From UBA4093 sp036676455 (GTDB taxonomy: Bacteria > Cyanobacteriota > Sericytochromatia > S15B-MN24 > UBA4093): 45,506 bases of DNA. Below the pieces are notes generated by a model that saw nothing but the letters and a program-made list of their open reading frames with translations, did not search any database and was not told the DNA's origin. Positions 25,697-33,935 of this stretch are shown piece after piece (position 1 is the first letter of the stretch; each line of letters starts with the position of its first letter). The position numbers and the translations under genes were made by a program. Location of the stretch: the NCBI GenBank assembly GCA_036676455.1, contig JAKFCW010000073.1, positions 1 to 45,506 of the forward strand, written 5' to 3'.

Positions 25697-25757
25697 AGAT
25701 CACCTTATCAATGCGCCTCGGCGCCAGACCTCTCCAGGAACGATCGGCTGAGCGGGC

Positions 25758-26021
25758 TCAACCATATTGGGGTCGGCTGCGCAGCGCACCCAGGACCTGA
25801 TCCTGGGTGGCCATGCCGCTCTCGAGAAGCACCTGGACCAGCGGCACCTGCTGTGCGACCTGGGTGGTCACCGCTTGGGCGAGTTGCTCTTCGCTCAGGA
25901 CCCCCATCTCCACGAGAATCATGCCCAGGGTCGGTCGGTTGTTAACGGCCTGGGGCTGGATCAGATCCTGAGGAACCTCGAAGCCGTACGACGTCTGGAA
26001 GGGGTCGAAGTTGAAGTCCAT
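25758..26021 (-). CDS. Small MshEN/GspE-N-like protein
   Basis: An 87-residue protein. After a variable N-terminus it has two consecutive repeats of the T2SSE_N/MshEN pattern: TLGMILVEMGVLSEEQLAQA..TTQ and PLVQVLLESGMATQDQVLGAL. In secretion ATPases the L-G-x-x-L-V-x-x-G...L-x-x-A-L-x-x-Q motif can bind cyclic-di-GMP (established for MshEN). Here it stands alone without an ATPase, and the second copy lacks the Gly. The ATG abuts the gyrA stop codon with GGAGG upstream, so translation is coupled. A signalling-adaptor role is inference. Confidence 0.65.
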   Translation of the reverse strand: MDFNFDPFQTSYGFEVPQDLIQPQAVNNRPTLGMILVEMGVLSEEQLAQAVTTQVAQQVPLVQVLLESGMATQDQVLGALRSRPQYG

Positions 26022-28499
26022 CTACTCCTCCCCGGCCGTGTCGCCGCCGAGGTCGCCCTCGGGGTCTTCCTCGTCGGTCACCACCAGGGCGACGGCCGCC
26101 ACCCGGTCGTTCTCGTCCATGCGCTGCAGGCGGACGCCCTGGGTCATGCGGCCCAGCTTGGGGATCGAGTCCACCTTCTGGCGGATCACGATGCCATTGG
26201 TGGTGACCAGGACCACCTCATCGGTGTCCTTGACGATCATGATGGTGGAGACCTTGCCGTTGCGGTTGGCATTGAGCTTCATGTTGATGAGGCCCAGGCC
26301 GCCGCGGCCCTGCTGGCGGTACTCCTCGATGGCGGTGCGCTTGCCGTAGCCGTCGGTGGTCACCGAGAGGATCGTGCCTTCGGCGTCACCCAGCGTCATG
26401 CCGATCACCTTGTCGCCGTCGCGCAGGGTGATGGCGCGCACGCCGCGGGCGGGGCGGCCCAGGGGGCGCAGCTCTTCCTCGGGGAAGTGGATGGCCATGC
26501 CTTCGGCGGTGGCGATGATGACCGACCGCTGGCCGTCGGTGTGGCAGACCCAGCCGAGCTCGTCGCCGTCGTCGAGGGCAATCGCGATGATGCCCGAGCG
26601 CCGGATGCTCGAGAAGGCCGTCAGATCGGTCTTCTTGATGGTGCCCTCATGCGTGAGCATGATGAGGAAGTCGCCTTCCTTGAACTCCGAGACCGGCAGC
26701 ACGGCGGTGATCCGCTCGTCGGGCCCCAGAGGCAGGAGGTTGACGATGTTGACGCCCTTGGCCTGCCGCGAGGCCTCGGGGATCTCGTAGACCTTGAGCG
26801 AGTAGGAGATGCCGCGATTCGAGAAGAAGAGGACGTTCGAGTGGGCGGTCCCCACGAAGAAGTGGCGGATGAAGTCGTCCTCGCGCGTGGCGATGCCGGC
26901 GATGCCGCGGCCGCCGCGGCGCTGCTTCTCGAAGGTGTCGACGTTGAGGCGCTTGATGTAGCCCTGGTCCGTGATGAAGATGGCCATGGGCTCGTCGGCG
27001 ATCAGGTCTTCCTGGCGGATCTCGCCGGGGTCGTGCATGAGCTTGGTCTTGCGCTCGTCGCCGTAGCGGTCCTTAACGGCCAGCAGCTCCGTGCGGATGA
27101 TGGCGTAGACCTTGGCCTTGTCGGCCAGGATGGCGGCGTACTCCTCGAGGCGGGCCTTGAGCTCGCGCTCCTCGTTCTCGAGCTTGCCGACCTCGAGGGC
27201 GGTCAGGCGGCGCAGCTGCATCTCGAGGATGGCGTTGGCCTGGATCTCGGTAAGCGAGAACTTGCCCATCAGGCCCTGGCGGGCGGCTTCGGTGTTCTCG
27301 GCGCCGCGGATGGTGTGGACCACCTCGTCGATGTTGCGCTGCGCGACGATCAAGCCCTGCACGATGTGCATGCGGGCTTCGGCCTTCTTCTGCTCGTAGC
27401 GGGTCCGGCGGGTGACGACGTCCACCCGGTGCTCCAGGTAGTACTCGAGCATCTCGGAGAGCTTGAGGACGCGGGGCTGGCCATCGACCAGGGCGAGGTT
27501 GATGATGCCGAAGGTGGTCTGCAGCGAGGTCGCCTTGTAGAGGTGGTTGAGGACCACCTGGGGCACGGCGTCGCGCTTGAGCTCGATGACCATGCGCATA
27601 CCCTGGCGGTCGGACTCGTCGCGCAGGTCGGAGATGCCCTCGATCTTCTTGTCCTTGACCAGGTCGGCGATGTGCTCGATCAGGCGGGCCTTGTTGACCT
27701 GGTAGGGGAGCTCGGTGACGATGATGGCGTGCTTACCGCGCGCCATCTCCTCGATCTCGGCCACCGCGCGGATGGTGACGGAGCCGCGGCCGGTGGCGTA
27801 GGCCTCCTGGATGCCCTTCTCGCCGAGGATCAACGCGCCGGTCGGGAAGTCGGGACCCTTGATGTACTGCATCAGGTCGCCGGTGGAGAGGCCTGGAGTG
27901 TCGATCATGGCCACCAGGCCGTTCACCACCTCGGTGAGGTTATGGGGCGGGATGTTGGTGGCCATGCCGACCGCGATGCCGGCCGAGCCGTTGACGAGCA
28001 GGTTCGGGATGCGGGTCGGAAGGACCGTGGGCTCCTCGGTGGTGCCGTCGTAGTTGGGTGAGAAGTTGACCGTCTCGGAGTCGATGTCGGCGAGCAGCTC
28101 GGAGGCGATCCGCGAGAGGCGGGCCTCGGTGTACCGGTAGGCGGCAGCGGGGTCGCCGTCGACCGAACCGAAGTTCCCGTGGCCGTCGACCAGCGTGTAG
28201 CGGATGGAGAAGTCCTGCGCGAGGCGCACCATCGCGTCGTAGACCGACGAGTCACCGTGCGGGTGGTACTTACCGAGCACGTCTCCGACCACCGTGGCCG
28301 ACTTGCGGTGCTTGCGGTCGGCGGTCAGGTTGTTCTCGTGCATCGAGAAGAGGATGCGGCGGTGAACCGGCTTCAGGCCGTCGCGGACGTCCGGCAAGGC
28401 GCGTCCGACGATGACGCTCATGGCGTAATCGAGGTACGACTGCTTCATCTCGTCGCGCAGCGAACGCGGAATGATACGGGTATTCGGGGTTTCTTGCAC
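26022..28499 (-). CDS. gyrA: DNA gyrase subunit A
   Basis: An 825-residue protein. The N-terminal breakage-reunion domain has LDYAMSVIVGRALPDVRDGLKPVHRRIL, catalytic Tyr123 in AAYRYTEARLS, and the quinolone-region motif HPHGDSSVYDAM with Ser84 and Asp88, the sensitive-type residues. The C-terminal beta-pinwheel contains the GyrA box QRRGGRG, which marks gyrase rather than topoisomerase IV. It ends in an acidic tail (EEDPEGDLGGDTAGEE). The GTG start at 28497-28499 is preceded by GGAGGAG at 5 nt. gyrB is not adjacent; instead gyrA heads an operon with MshEN-like, PP2C and kinase genes. Confidence 0.97.
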   Translation of the reverse strand: MQETPNTRIIPRSLRDEMKQSYLDYAMSVIVGRALPDVRDGLKPVHRRILFSMHENNLTADRKHRKSATVVGDVLGKYHPHGDSSVYDAMVRLAQDFSIRYTLVDGHGNFGSVDGDPAAAYRYTEARLSRIASELLADIDSETVNFSPNYDGTTEEPTVLPTRIPNLLVNGSAGIAVGMATNIPPHNLTEVVNGLVAMIDTPGLSTGDLMQYIKGPDFPTGALILGEKGIQEAYATGRGSVTIRAVAEIEEMARGKHAIIVTELPYQVNKARLIEHIADLVKDKKIEGISDLRDESDRQGMRMVIELKRDAVPQVVLNHLYKATSLQTTFGIINLALVDGQPRVLKLSEMLEYYLEHRVDVVTRRTRYEQKKAEARMHIVQGLIVAQRNIDEVVHTIRGAENTEAARQGLMGKFSLTEIQANAILEMQLRRLTALEVGKLENEERELKARLEEYAAILADKAKVYAIIRTELLAVKDRYGDERKTKLMHDPGEIRQEDLIADEPMAIFITDQGYIKRLNVDTFEKQRRGGRGIAGIATREDDFIRHFFVGTAHSNVLFFSNRGISYSLKVYEIPEASRQAKGVNIVNLLPLGPDERITAVLPVSEFKEGDFLIMLTHEGTIKKTDLTAFSSIRRSGIIAIALDDGDELGWVCHTDGQRSVIIATAEGMAIHFPEEELRPLGRPARGVRAITLRDGDKVIGMTLGDAEGTILSVTTDGYGKRTAIEEYRQQGRGGLGLINMKLNANRNGKVSTIMIVKDTDEVVLVTTNGIVIRQKVDSIPKLGRMTQGVRLQRMDENDRVAAVALVVTDEEDPEGDLGGDTAGEE

Positions 28500-28591
28500 A
28501 GGTACTCCTCCGGCTAGGCCTCCCCCTCACCGGAACGCACGCGCCCAGAGCCGCATGCGATCCCCGTCGTGACATCCAGGGGGGCCTGTTC

Positions 28592-28600
28592 AGTATATCA
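28592..28600 (-). promoter_or_regulatory. Extended -10 promoter of gyrA
   Basis: On the minus strand TGA followed by TATACT (28592-28597) forms an extended -10 without a good -35. The leader to the GTG is about 86 nt. Supercoiling-sensitive control is common for gyrA (family knowledge), but no specific element is visible. Confidence 0.5.
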
Positions 28601-28707
28601 TGTTCCTCGCCAAGCCCCCAGCGCCTTTGGACCGCCCAGGCGAGCCTCTGGAAGCGCCCGCGCCCGGCCCGGCGATCGCCCCCGCTGCAAAATGCCGCAA
28701 AAAGGGG

Positions 28708-28737
28708 TTGACGGGTTAAGGGTGAGTTTGGTAGAGT
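28708..28737 (+). promoter_or_regulatory. Promoter of tRNA-Gln
   Basis: TTGACG (28708-28713) and TAGAGT (28732-28737) are 18 bp apart, and TGG directly precedes the -10. The predicted start is about 11 nt upstream of the mature tRNA 5' end. Confidence 0.7.
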
Positions 28738-28754
28738 TAATCTTGTTCCACCGT

Positions 28755-28825
28755 TCCCCGTTCGTTCAATGGTAGGACACCTGGTTCTGGCCCAGGCGAT
28801 CGAGGTTCGAATCCTTGACGGGGAG
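28755..28825 (+). tRNA. tRNA-Gln (anticodon CTG)
   Basis: The cloverleaf has acceptor TCCCCGT/ACGGGGA, D stem GTTC/GGAC with a T-G pair, anticodon stem CCTGG/CCAGG around TTCTGGC (anticodon CTG), and T stem CGAGG/CCTTG with loop TTCGAAT. U1-A72 with discriminator G73 matches the glutamine identity set. The 3' end continues CCT, so CCA is not encoded, unlike the tRNA-Trp in this window. It is a single-gene unit with its own promoter and terminator. Confidence 0.95.
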
Positions 28826-28832
28826 CCTAAAC

Positions 28833-28866
28833 AAAACGCCCACTTGGTTACCCAAGTGGGCGTTTT
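28833..28866 (+). terminator. Terminator of tRNA-Gln
   Basis: A 15-bp stem AAAACGCCCACTTGG/CCAAGTGGGCGTTTT with a 4-nt loop starts 7 nt after the tRNA and ends in TTTT. It is a very stable intrinsic terminator, nearly symmetric on the opposite strand. Confidence 0.9.
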
Positions 28867-28876
28867 GCATGATTTC

Positions 28877-28885
28877 TGGTAAACT
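28877..28885 (+). promoter_or_regulatory. Candidate extended -10 promoter of the GAF histidine kinase
   Basis: TGG directly precedes TAAACT (28880-28885), 26 nt before the GTG start. The -35 region overlaps the tRNA terminator and is poor. Confidence 0.35.
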
Positions 28886-28911
28886 TCAGGCGACCTGGAA
28901 AGGACCTGAAC

Positions 28912-30762
28912 GTGACCTTCAGTCCCGAGCTTCAAGCTGCCGCCCGCCGGGCGCTCGCCAGTCAAGACGCCCAGGAACGCCTGGCGATGGCCTTCATCGC
29001 CAATGCCCGAACCCGCAGCATGCCGGCCCTCCTGGCAATCGAAGCGAGCGGAAACGCGCGGGCCTACGCGGAGTTGCGCGACGTCGGCCGCGCCCGCATG
29101 GGCGAGCTGCTCGAACACCTGGCCCGCGGTGCGCGCAGCGACTACGTCCGCCTCGTCATCGCGCGCTACGAGGCAGGCCAGACCATCGGGCAGATCCACC
29201 TCGGCAAGACCGCCCTCGTCCTCCAGGACTTCATCCAGGGCCTCACCTCCCAGAAACTCGCCCTCATCGACTGGCTGGGCGACCAGGAGATGCCCGCGCG
29301 CACCCTCGCCACGCTGATCGCCGAGATCGAGTCCCTCTACGCCGACATCGAGAGCGACTACGCCAAGACCTACCAGACCCTGCTCGACGCGTACCAGGAC
29401 GTGAGCGCGGAGAACGAAGCCATCCGCGACCTCAACCGAGCCCTGGAGGCCCATGCCGCCGAACTGACCCAGCGCAACGCCGAGCTCCATGTCATGGCCG
29501 AGGTCAGCCAGGCGGTGACCGCGTCAACCAACCTTTCCCAGCTCCTGCAAACCAGCCTTTCGCGGCTCTGCGACCTCCTGGGCGCCAAGTACGGCGCCAT
29601 CTGGCGCTGGAACGACGCGCTGTGCGGCCTGCAGATCGAGGCCCAGACGAACTTCGCGCCCGCCGAGGTCGCGGACATCAACATGGGCTACCGGGGACGC
29701 CTGAGCGGCTCTCCCGTCCTGACGGCGTTTCACGAGTCGCGCATGATCCCCGTGGTCGATGCCAAGCAGGACCCGGAGTACCTGCCGTTTCGCCACTACG
29801 CCGAGCACATGGACTTCCGGGGAACCGTTTACATCCCGCTCCTCTACCACGGCAAGCCCACGGGCGTCCTTTCCTTTTATTTTCAGGATCGCCACGACTT
29901 CCCCCCCGAGGAGCAGCGGTTTCTCCTTTCGGTCTCGTCTCAGCTGGCCGTCGCCATCCAGCTCGCCGTCAATGTCGAGGAGCTACGCGCCGCGCGCAGC
30001 CACCTCGAGGCCCAGGTCCAGGAGCGGACCCGCGAGCTGGAGCAGACGATCGTGAAGCTGACGCAGGCCGACCGCATGAAGGACGAGTTCCTGAGCATCC
30101 TCTCGCATGAGCTGCGTACCCCCCTCAACGCCATCATGGGCTTCGGGAGCATCCTCGACGACGAGCTGGTGGGCCCTCTCAACGAGATGCAGCACACCTA
30201 CCTCAGCCGCATGCTCGGCGGCGGAGACGCCCTGCTGGGTCTCATCAACGACCTGCTCGACATGAGCCGGATCCAGGCGGGCAAATTCACGCTCGAGCCC
30301 CTTGCCTTCCCGCTCCAGCGGGTCCTGCAGAGCGTGCAGGACAACCTCGCTCCGCTGGCAGCGAAGCGCCACCACACCATGACCCTCGAAGCGCCCAGTG
30401 ACCTGCCACTCGTCTATGCGGACGAGCAGCGCATCGCACAGGTCCTGGTCAACCTGGTCAACAACGCCATCAAGTTCACCCCGGACGGGGGAACGATCCG
30501 GGTGACGGCCCGCCGCGACGGCTCCGCCATCCGGATCGCGGTGGAGGACTCCGGGATCGGCATCGCCCCGGAGGACATGGACCGGCTCTTCAAGCCGTTC
30601 AGCCAGCTCGACATGTCCGATACCCGGATCGCCGGGGGCACGGGCCTCGGGCTCTCCATCACCAAGGCGCTGGTCGAAGCCCAGGGCGGCAACATCGGCG
30701 TGACAAGCGAACCCGCCAAGGGATCATGCTTCTGGTTCACCCTTCCCATCGCAAAGGACTGA
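28912..30762 (+). CDS. Soluble hybrid-input histidine kinase (RsbRD-N-like helical domain, GAF, HisKA, HATPase)
   Basis: A 616-residue protein with no membrane segments. Residues 1-165 form an all-helical module resembling RsbRD/globin-like N-terminal sensor domains (resemblance only). A coiled coil (165-195) leads to a GAF domain (about 205-355). HisKA has SILSHELRTPL with His399, and HATPase has LVNLVNNAIKF, DSGIGI and GGTGLGLS. The GTG start has AAAGGA 7 nt upstream. No receiver domain or response regulator is nearby, making it the second orphan kinase in this window. The EVE-domain gene begins 2 nt after its stop, so the two are co-transcribed. Confidence 0.9.
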   Translation: MTFSPELQAAARRALASQDAQERLAMAFIANARTRSMPALLAIEASGNARAYAELRDVGRARMGELLEHLARGARSDYVRLVIARYEAGQTIGQIHLGKTALVLQDFIQGLTSQKLALIDWLGDQEMPARTLATLIAEIESLYADIESDYAKTYQTLLDAYQDVSAENEAIRDLNRALEAHAAELTQRNAELHVMAEVSQAVTASTNLSQLLQTSLSRLCDLLGAKYGAIWRWNDALCGLQIEAQTNFAPAEVADINMGYRGRLSGSPVLTAFHESRMIPVVDAKQDPEYLPFRHYAEHMDFRGTVYIPLLYHGKPTGVLSFYFQDRHDFPPEEQRFLLSVSSQLAVAIQLAVNVEELRAARSHLEAQVQERTRELEQTIVKLTQADRMKDEFLSILSHELRTPLNAIMGFGSILDDELVGPLNEMQHTYLSRMLGGGDALLGLINDLLDMSRIQAGKFTLEPLAFPLQRVLQSVQDNLAPLAAKRHHTMTLEAPSDLPLVYADEQRIAQVLVNLVNNAIKFTPDGGTIRVTARRDGSAIRIAVEDSGIGIAPEDMDRLFKPFSQLDMSDTRIAGGTGLGLSITKALVEAQGGNIGVTSEPAKGSCFWFTLPIAKD

Positions 30763-30764
30763 TC

Positions 30765-31166
30765 ATGGCCACCTTCCTGCTCAAGACCGAACCCGAGACC
30801 TACTCCTACGACGACCTCGAACGCGAGGGCCGCACCGGCTGGGACGGCGTACGAAACGCGCTGGCGCAGCGGAATTTGCGCGCGATCGTGCCGGGTGACG
30901 AGCTCTTCATCTACCATTCCGGCAAGGAGCGCCGCATCGTGGGGGTAGCCAAGGCGCTGTCGGGCCCGATCCCGGATGAGAGCGACGCCACGGGCAAGTC
31001 CATCAAAATCGAGCTCGCCCCCGTCCGGCGCCTGGCGCGCCCCGTGACGCTCGCCCAGTTCAAGGACGCGGGCTGGACCGGCTTCGACCTGGTGCGCATG
31101 AGCCGCCTCTCGGTGATGCCCGTGCCTCCCGACGTGCGGGACTGGACTCTCTCACAGGAAGCTTAA
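30765..31166 (+). CDS. EVE domain-containing protein
   Basis: A 133-residue protein consisting of one EVE (PUA-like) domain. Motifs: FLLKTEPETYSYDDLEREG, TGWDGVRNALAQRNLRAI, GDELFIYHSGKERRIVGVAK, and a C-terminal GFDLVRMSRLSVMPVP. The family binds modified nucleobases in DNA or RNA, in restriction enzymes and thymocyte nuclear protein 1 (family knowledge); bacterial stand-alone copies have no settled role. Its AAAGGA ribosome-binding site lies inside the 3' end of the kinase gene. Confidence 0.9.
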   Translation: MATFLLKTEPETYSYDDLEREGRTGWDGVRNALAQRNLRAIVPGDELFIYHSGKERRIVGVAKALSGPIPDESDATGKSIKIELAPVRRLARPVTLAQFKDAGWTGFDLVRMSRLSVMPVPPDVRDWTLSQEA

Positions 31167-31172
31167 GGAATT

Positions 31173-31255
31173 CGCAGGCAGGGACGCCTGCGCCAATCGC
31201 AGGTGCTGTGATGAGCCCTTATTAGAGGCTTGTGGGGCGGGCCTCCGCGCCCGCC
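31173..31255. repeat. Two-hairpin intergenic element
   Basis: Hairpin 1 (31173-31192) is CGCAGGC/GCCTGCG with loop AGGGAC. Hairpin 2 (31236-31255) is GGCGGG/CCCGCC with loop CCTCCGCG. Neither has a T-tract. A GCAGG half-copy recurs at about 31199-31203. Hairpin 2 resembles the inverted repeat at 1176-1201. The rest of 31167-31331 holds the aroKB promoter only. Confidence 0.5.
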
Positions 31256-31295
31256 ATGGCTTCAATCGGCCAAGCATTGGCCTCTTCCATTCATC

Positions 31296-31325
31296 TGGAC
31301 TTTCCCACCGGCTTCCAGGCATACT
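31296..31325 (+). promoter_or_regulatory. Candidate promoter giving a leaderless aroKB mRNA
   Basis: TGGACT (31296-31301) and CATACT (31320-31325) are 18 bp apart. The -10 ends 6 nt before ATG 31332. No Shine-Dalgarno is present, which fits a leaderless transcript. Confidence 0.45.
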
Positions 31326-31331
31326 AACGGC

Positions 31332-32906
31332 ATGAACGTGACGTTGATGGGCTTCATGGGCTCGGGCAAGACGACCGTCGGCCGCATCCTCGCCACCCGG
31401 CTGGGATGGGACTTCGTCGACACCGATCGCCTGGTCGAGTCCAAGGCAGGCATCCCCATCCCCGAGATCTTCGCCGAGCGCGGAGAGGCGGGGTTCCGGG
31501 AGCTGGAAGCGGCCGCCATCCAGGAGGTCTCGCGGGGCGATCGCCAGGTCATTGCCACCGGCGGCGGAGCGATCCTCGATCCCGCCAACCGGCTCGCCCT
31601 GCGCATGGCCGGGGTCGTCGTCCACCTCAAAGCCTCCCCCGAGATGCTCTGGCGGCGCGTTTCCGGCTCCGAGCGCCCCCTGGCTCAAGATCCCGTGGCC
31701 TTTCGCGAGCGCTATCAGGAGCGCTTTCCGCTTTACCAGCAGATTCCCATCCAGGTGGCCTCCTCGTCGTCGGCCGCCCGGGTCGCCGAGCGCATCCTCG
31801 AGAACATTCGCGGGGAAGGCCGCCGGATCGCGGTGCCGATTCCCGGCCGCGAGTATCCCATCCTGCTCGAGCCCAACGCGATGGCCCGGCTGGGCCATCA
31901 CATGGCCGAGAAGCTGAAGCCCGGGCGCTGCCTGGTCGTCACCAACCCCCACCTCGAGACCCGCTACGGGGACGTCGCCCGCGCCTCTCTGCGCGAGGCG
32001 GGCTGGGATCCGCACATGGCCGTCGTCCCCGCCGGCGAGCGCTTCAAGCGCATGCAGAGCGCCATGCAGCTCTACGATCGCGCCATCGAGGCCCGCCTCG
32101 AACGCCAGAACCCCATCGTCGCCCTGGGCGGCGGGGTGATCGGCGACCTGGCGGGCTTCGTGGCCGCCACCTTCAACCGGGGAGTCCCCTTCGTCCAGGT
32201 GCCGACGTCTCTGCTGGCCCAGATCGACTCGTCGGTGGGCGGCAAGGTCGCCGTGAACCACCCCCAGGGCAAGAACCTGATCGGGGCCTTCTACCAGCCG
32301 AGCATGGTGATCGCCGACCCCCTGGCGCTACACACGCTGCCGCGGCGCGAGCTGCTGGCGGGGCTGGCGGAGATGATCAAGTACGGCGTCATCCTGGACC
32401 CCGACTTCTTCGCGCGCCTTGAGACCGACCTCCCGCTACTGCTGGAGCGGCGCCTGCAGGCGCTGATCCCGGCCATCGCGCGCTGCTGCGAGCTCAAGGC
32501 TCAGGTGGTGCTGGAGGATGAGCGGGAGTCGGGGTTGCGGGCCATCCTGAACTTTGGCCATACCCTGGGGCATGCGCTGGAAGCCGAGACCCAGTACCAG
32601 AGCTACCTGCACGGGGAGGCCGTCGCCATCGGCATGGTGGCGGCGGGCGCGATCGCCTGCGAGCTCGACCTCTTTGCCGATGACGAGCAGGAGCGCCTGA
32701 TCGCACTTTTGCAGCGCGCAGGCCTGCCCACCCGCTTCCCGGCACTGTCCGCCGAGCGCCTGATCGACGCCACGGGCCACGACAAGAAGGTCAAGGACGG
32801 CGCGGTCCGCTGGGTCCTCCCCACGACCCTCGGTCAGGTCTGCATCCGTTCGGACGTCCCCACCCCGCTCGTCGCCAAGGTCCTGCAGCGGCTCGGCGCC
32901 GTCTGA
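31332..32906 (+). CDS. Fused shikimate kinase / 3-dehydroquinate synthase
   Basis: A 524-residue bifunctional enzyme. Residues 1-165 are shikimate kinase: Walker A GFMGSGKTT, DTDRLVE (shikimate-binding Asp), FRELE and the GGGAIL loop. Residues about 175-524 are dehydroquinate synthase: PAGERFKRM, GGGVIGDLAGFVAATF (NAD binding), PTSLLAQIDSSVGGK, GKNLIGAFYQP, zinc-ligand regions LNFGHTLGHALE and LHGEAVAIGM, and GHDKKVKDG. Two non-consecutive shikimate-pathway steps are thus on one polypeptide. Such AroK-AroB (aroKB) fusions are known, for example in Thermotoga. The start is ATG 31332, where the kinase homology begins. It ends 19 bp from the convergent LysR gene. Confidence 0.95.
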   Translation: MNVTLMGFMGSGKTTVGRILATRLGWDFVDTDRLVESKAGIPIPEIFAERGEAGFRELEAAAIQEVSRGDRQVIATGGGAILDPANRLALRMAGVVVHLKASPEMLWRRVSGSERPLAQDPVAFRERYQERFPLYQQIPIQVASSSSAARVAERILENIRGEGRRIAVPIPGREYPILLEPNAMARLGHHMAEKLKPGRCLVVTNPHLETRYGDVARASLREAGWDPHMAVVPAGERFKRMQSAMQLYDRAIEARLERQNPIVALGGGVIGDLAGFVAATFNRGVPFVQVPTSLLAQIDSSVGGKVAVNHPQGKNLIGAFYQPSMVIADPLALHTLPRRELLAGLAEMIKYGVILDPDFFARLETDLPLLLERRLQALIPAIARCCELKAQVVLEDERESGLRAILNFGHTLGHALEAETQYQSYLHGEAVAIGMVAAGAIACELDLFADDEQERLIALLQRAGLPTRFPALSAERLIDATGHDKKVKDGAVRWVLPTTLGQVCIRSDVPTPLVAKVLQRLGAV

Positions 32907-32925
32907 GCTCGCCCCAGCCGCAGCG

Positions 32926-33819
32926 CTAGCGCTCGCGCAGCGTCTCCAGGAGCGCCGCCAGCACCGGCGAGGCATCGTCCTCGCGCCATGCGGCCATGAT
33001 CCGGCTCTCCAGGGCAGGCTCCGCTAGTGGCCGGTACACCGCACCCAGGCGCTGAAGGCTCTGCAAGGAATAGGGCGTCAGCGTCACCCCCAGCCCCGCG
33101 GCCGCCAGGGAAACGAGCGTCTGCATCAGGTCCGCCTCCTGCACGATGCGCGGCTCGAAGCCCGCCTGCCGGCAGCCCCGCACCAGGTAGTCGTGTAGCC
33201 CCGGGTTCGACGTGCGCGGAAAAAGCACGAAGTCCTCGGCGTGAAGCTCGGCAAGCGCGATCCGGGCTCGGTCCGCGAGCGGATGACTTTCCGGAAGTGC
33301 GACCACGAAGGGCTCCGTTCTCAGGAGGTCCATGCGCAACCCCTCCACGCGCTGCGCGTGGGCGCTCTCCGCCTCCTGCCGGAACAATCCCAGGTCCACC
33401 GTGCCCTTCAGCAAGGCCTCCGTCTGCGAGGTCGTAGTCAACTCATGCAGCTCGAGGGCGACATGCGGAAAGCGTTCCCGGAAGGCGCGCAGCCTCACCG
33501 GAAAGGGTCCATAGGCGATCGAGCTCACGAAGCCGATTCGCAAGCGGCCGATCTCGCCCCGGCTCGCGCGCTGCGCGACCCGAATCGCCTGCTCGGCCTG
33601 CGCCACCGTCTTGTACGCCTCCTCGAGGAAAAGCGCCCCGGCATGGGTCAACGCGACCGAACGCTGGTTGCGATCAAGTAAGCGCACGCCGAGCTCATCC
33701 TCGAGAGCCCGGATCTGCTGGCTCAAGGGGGGCTGGGCGATGTGAAGCCGGCGTGCCGCACGCCCGAAGTGCAGCTCTTCGGCCACGGCAATGAAGTAGC
33801 GAAGGTGTCGAAGTTCCAT
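32926..33819 (-). CDS. LysR-type transcriptional regulator
   Basis: A 297-residue LTTR. The N-terminal winged HTH begins MELRHLRYFIAVAEELHFGRAARRL and continues AQPPLSQQIRALEDELG; the linker helix and periplasmic-binding-like effector domain follow (RIGFVSSIAYG, LGVTLTPYSLQ). The length is standard. ATG 33817-33819 is used because homology begins there. The GGAGG upstream is only 1 nt away, but a -10 six nt upstream suggests a leaderless message. It is divergent from an MFS exporter with a dyad-symmetric sequence between, the usual LTTR/target layout; its ligand is probably the transported compound. Confidence 0.93.
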   Translation of the reverse strand: MELRHLRYFIAVAEELHFGRAARRLHIAQPPLSQQIRALEDELGVRLLDRNQRSVALTHAGALFLEEAYKTVAQAEQAIRVAQRASRGEIGRLRIGFVSSIAYGPFPVRLRAFRERFPHVALELHELTTTSQTEALLKGTVDLGLFRQEAESAHAQRVEGLRMDLLRTEPFVVALPESHPLADRARIALAELHAEDFVLFPRTSNPGLHDYLVRGCRQAGFEPRIVQEADLMQTLVSLAAAGLGVTLTPYSLQSLQRLGAVYRPLAEPALESRIMAAWREDDASPVLAALLETLRER

Positions 33820-33825
33820 GCCTCC

Positions 33826-33853
33826 ATGATACGCCCTGGATATCAATCCGCAA
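33826..33853 (-). promoter_or_regulatory. LysR gene promoter, leaderless type
   Basis: On the minus strand TTGCGG (33848-33853) and TATCAT (33826-33831) are 16 bp apart; the -10 ends 6 nt before the ATG. The -35 falls inside the dyad operator, which suits LysR autorepression. Confidence 0.5.
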
Positions 33854-33876
33854 GAACTTATATATTGGACACCAGG
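33835..33876. promoter_or_regulatory. Dyad-symmetric LTTR operator between LysR and MFS genes
   Basis: Three nested inverted pairs share one axis at 33855/33856: CCTGG/CCAGG (33835-33839 and 33872-33876), CAAT/ATTG (33844-33847 and 33864-33867) and AAG/CTT (33852-33854 and 33857-33859). The extended, interrupted dyad over 42 bp is typical in size for a LysR tetramer site. It covers the LysR -35 and an AT-rich TATATT (33861-33866) that may be the MFS -10. Confidence 0.6.
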
Positions 33877-33935
33877 TACCTGAAACGCGAGCATGGATCC
33901 GGGTTTTCCACCGATCGCGAAAGGCCAGGTGACGC

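Noticed and set aside
25767..28061. 764-codon open frame on the plus strand opposite gyrA
   Set aside because: It is antisense to an unmistakable gyrA. Its composition (Asp/Gly/Leu/Val repeats) is what the complement of GC-rich codons gives, and it has no ribosome-binding site or domain.
32922..32933. Palindrome AGCGCTAGCGCT at the LysR stop codon as terminator or operator
   Set aside because: It lies inside coding sequence and its stop codon, has no loop or T-tract, and such GC palindromes are expected at this base composition.
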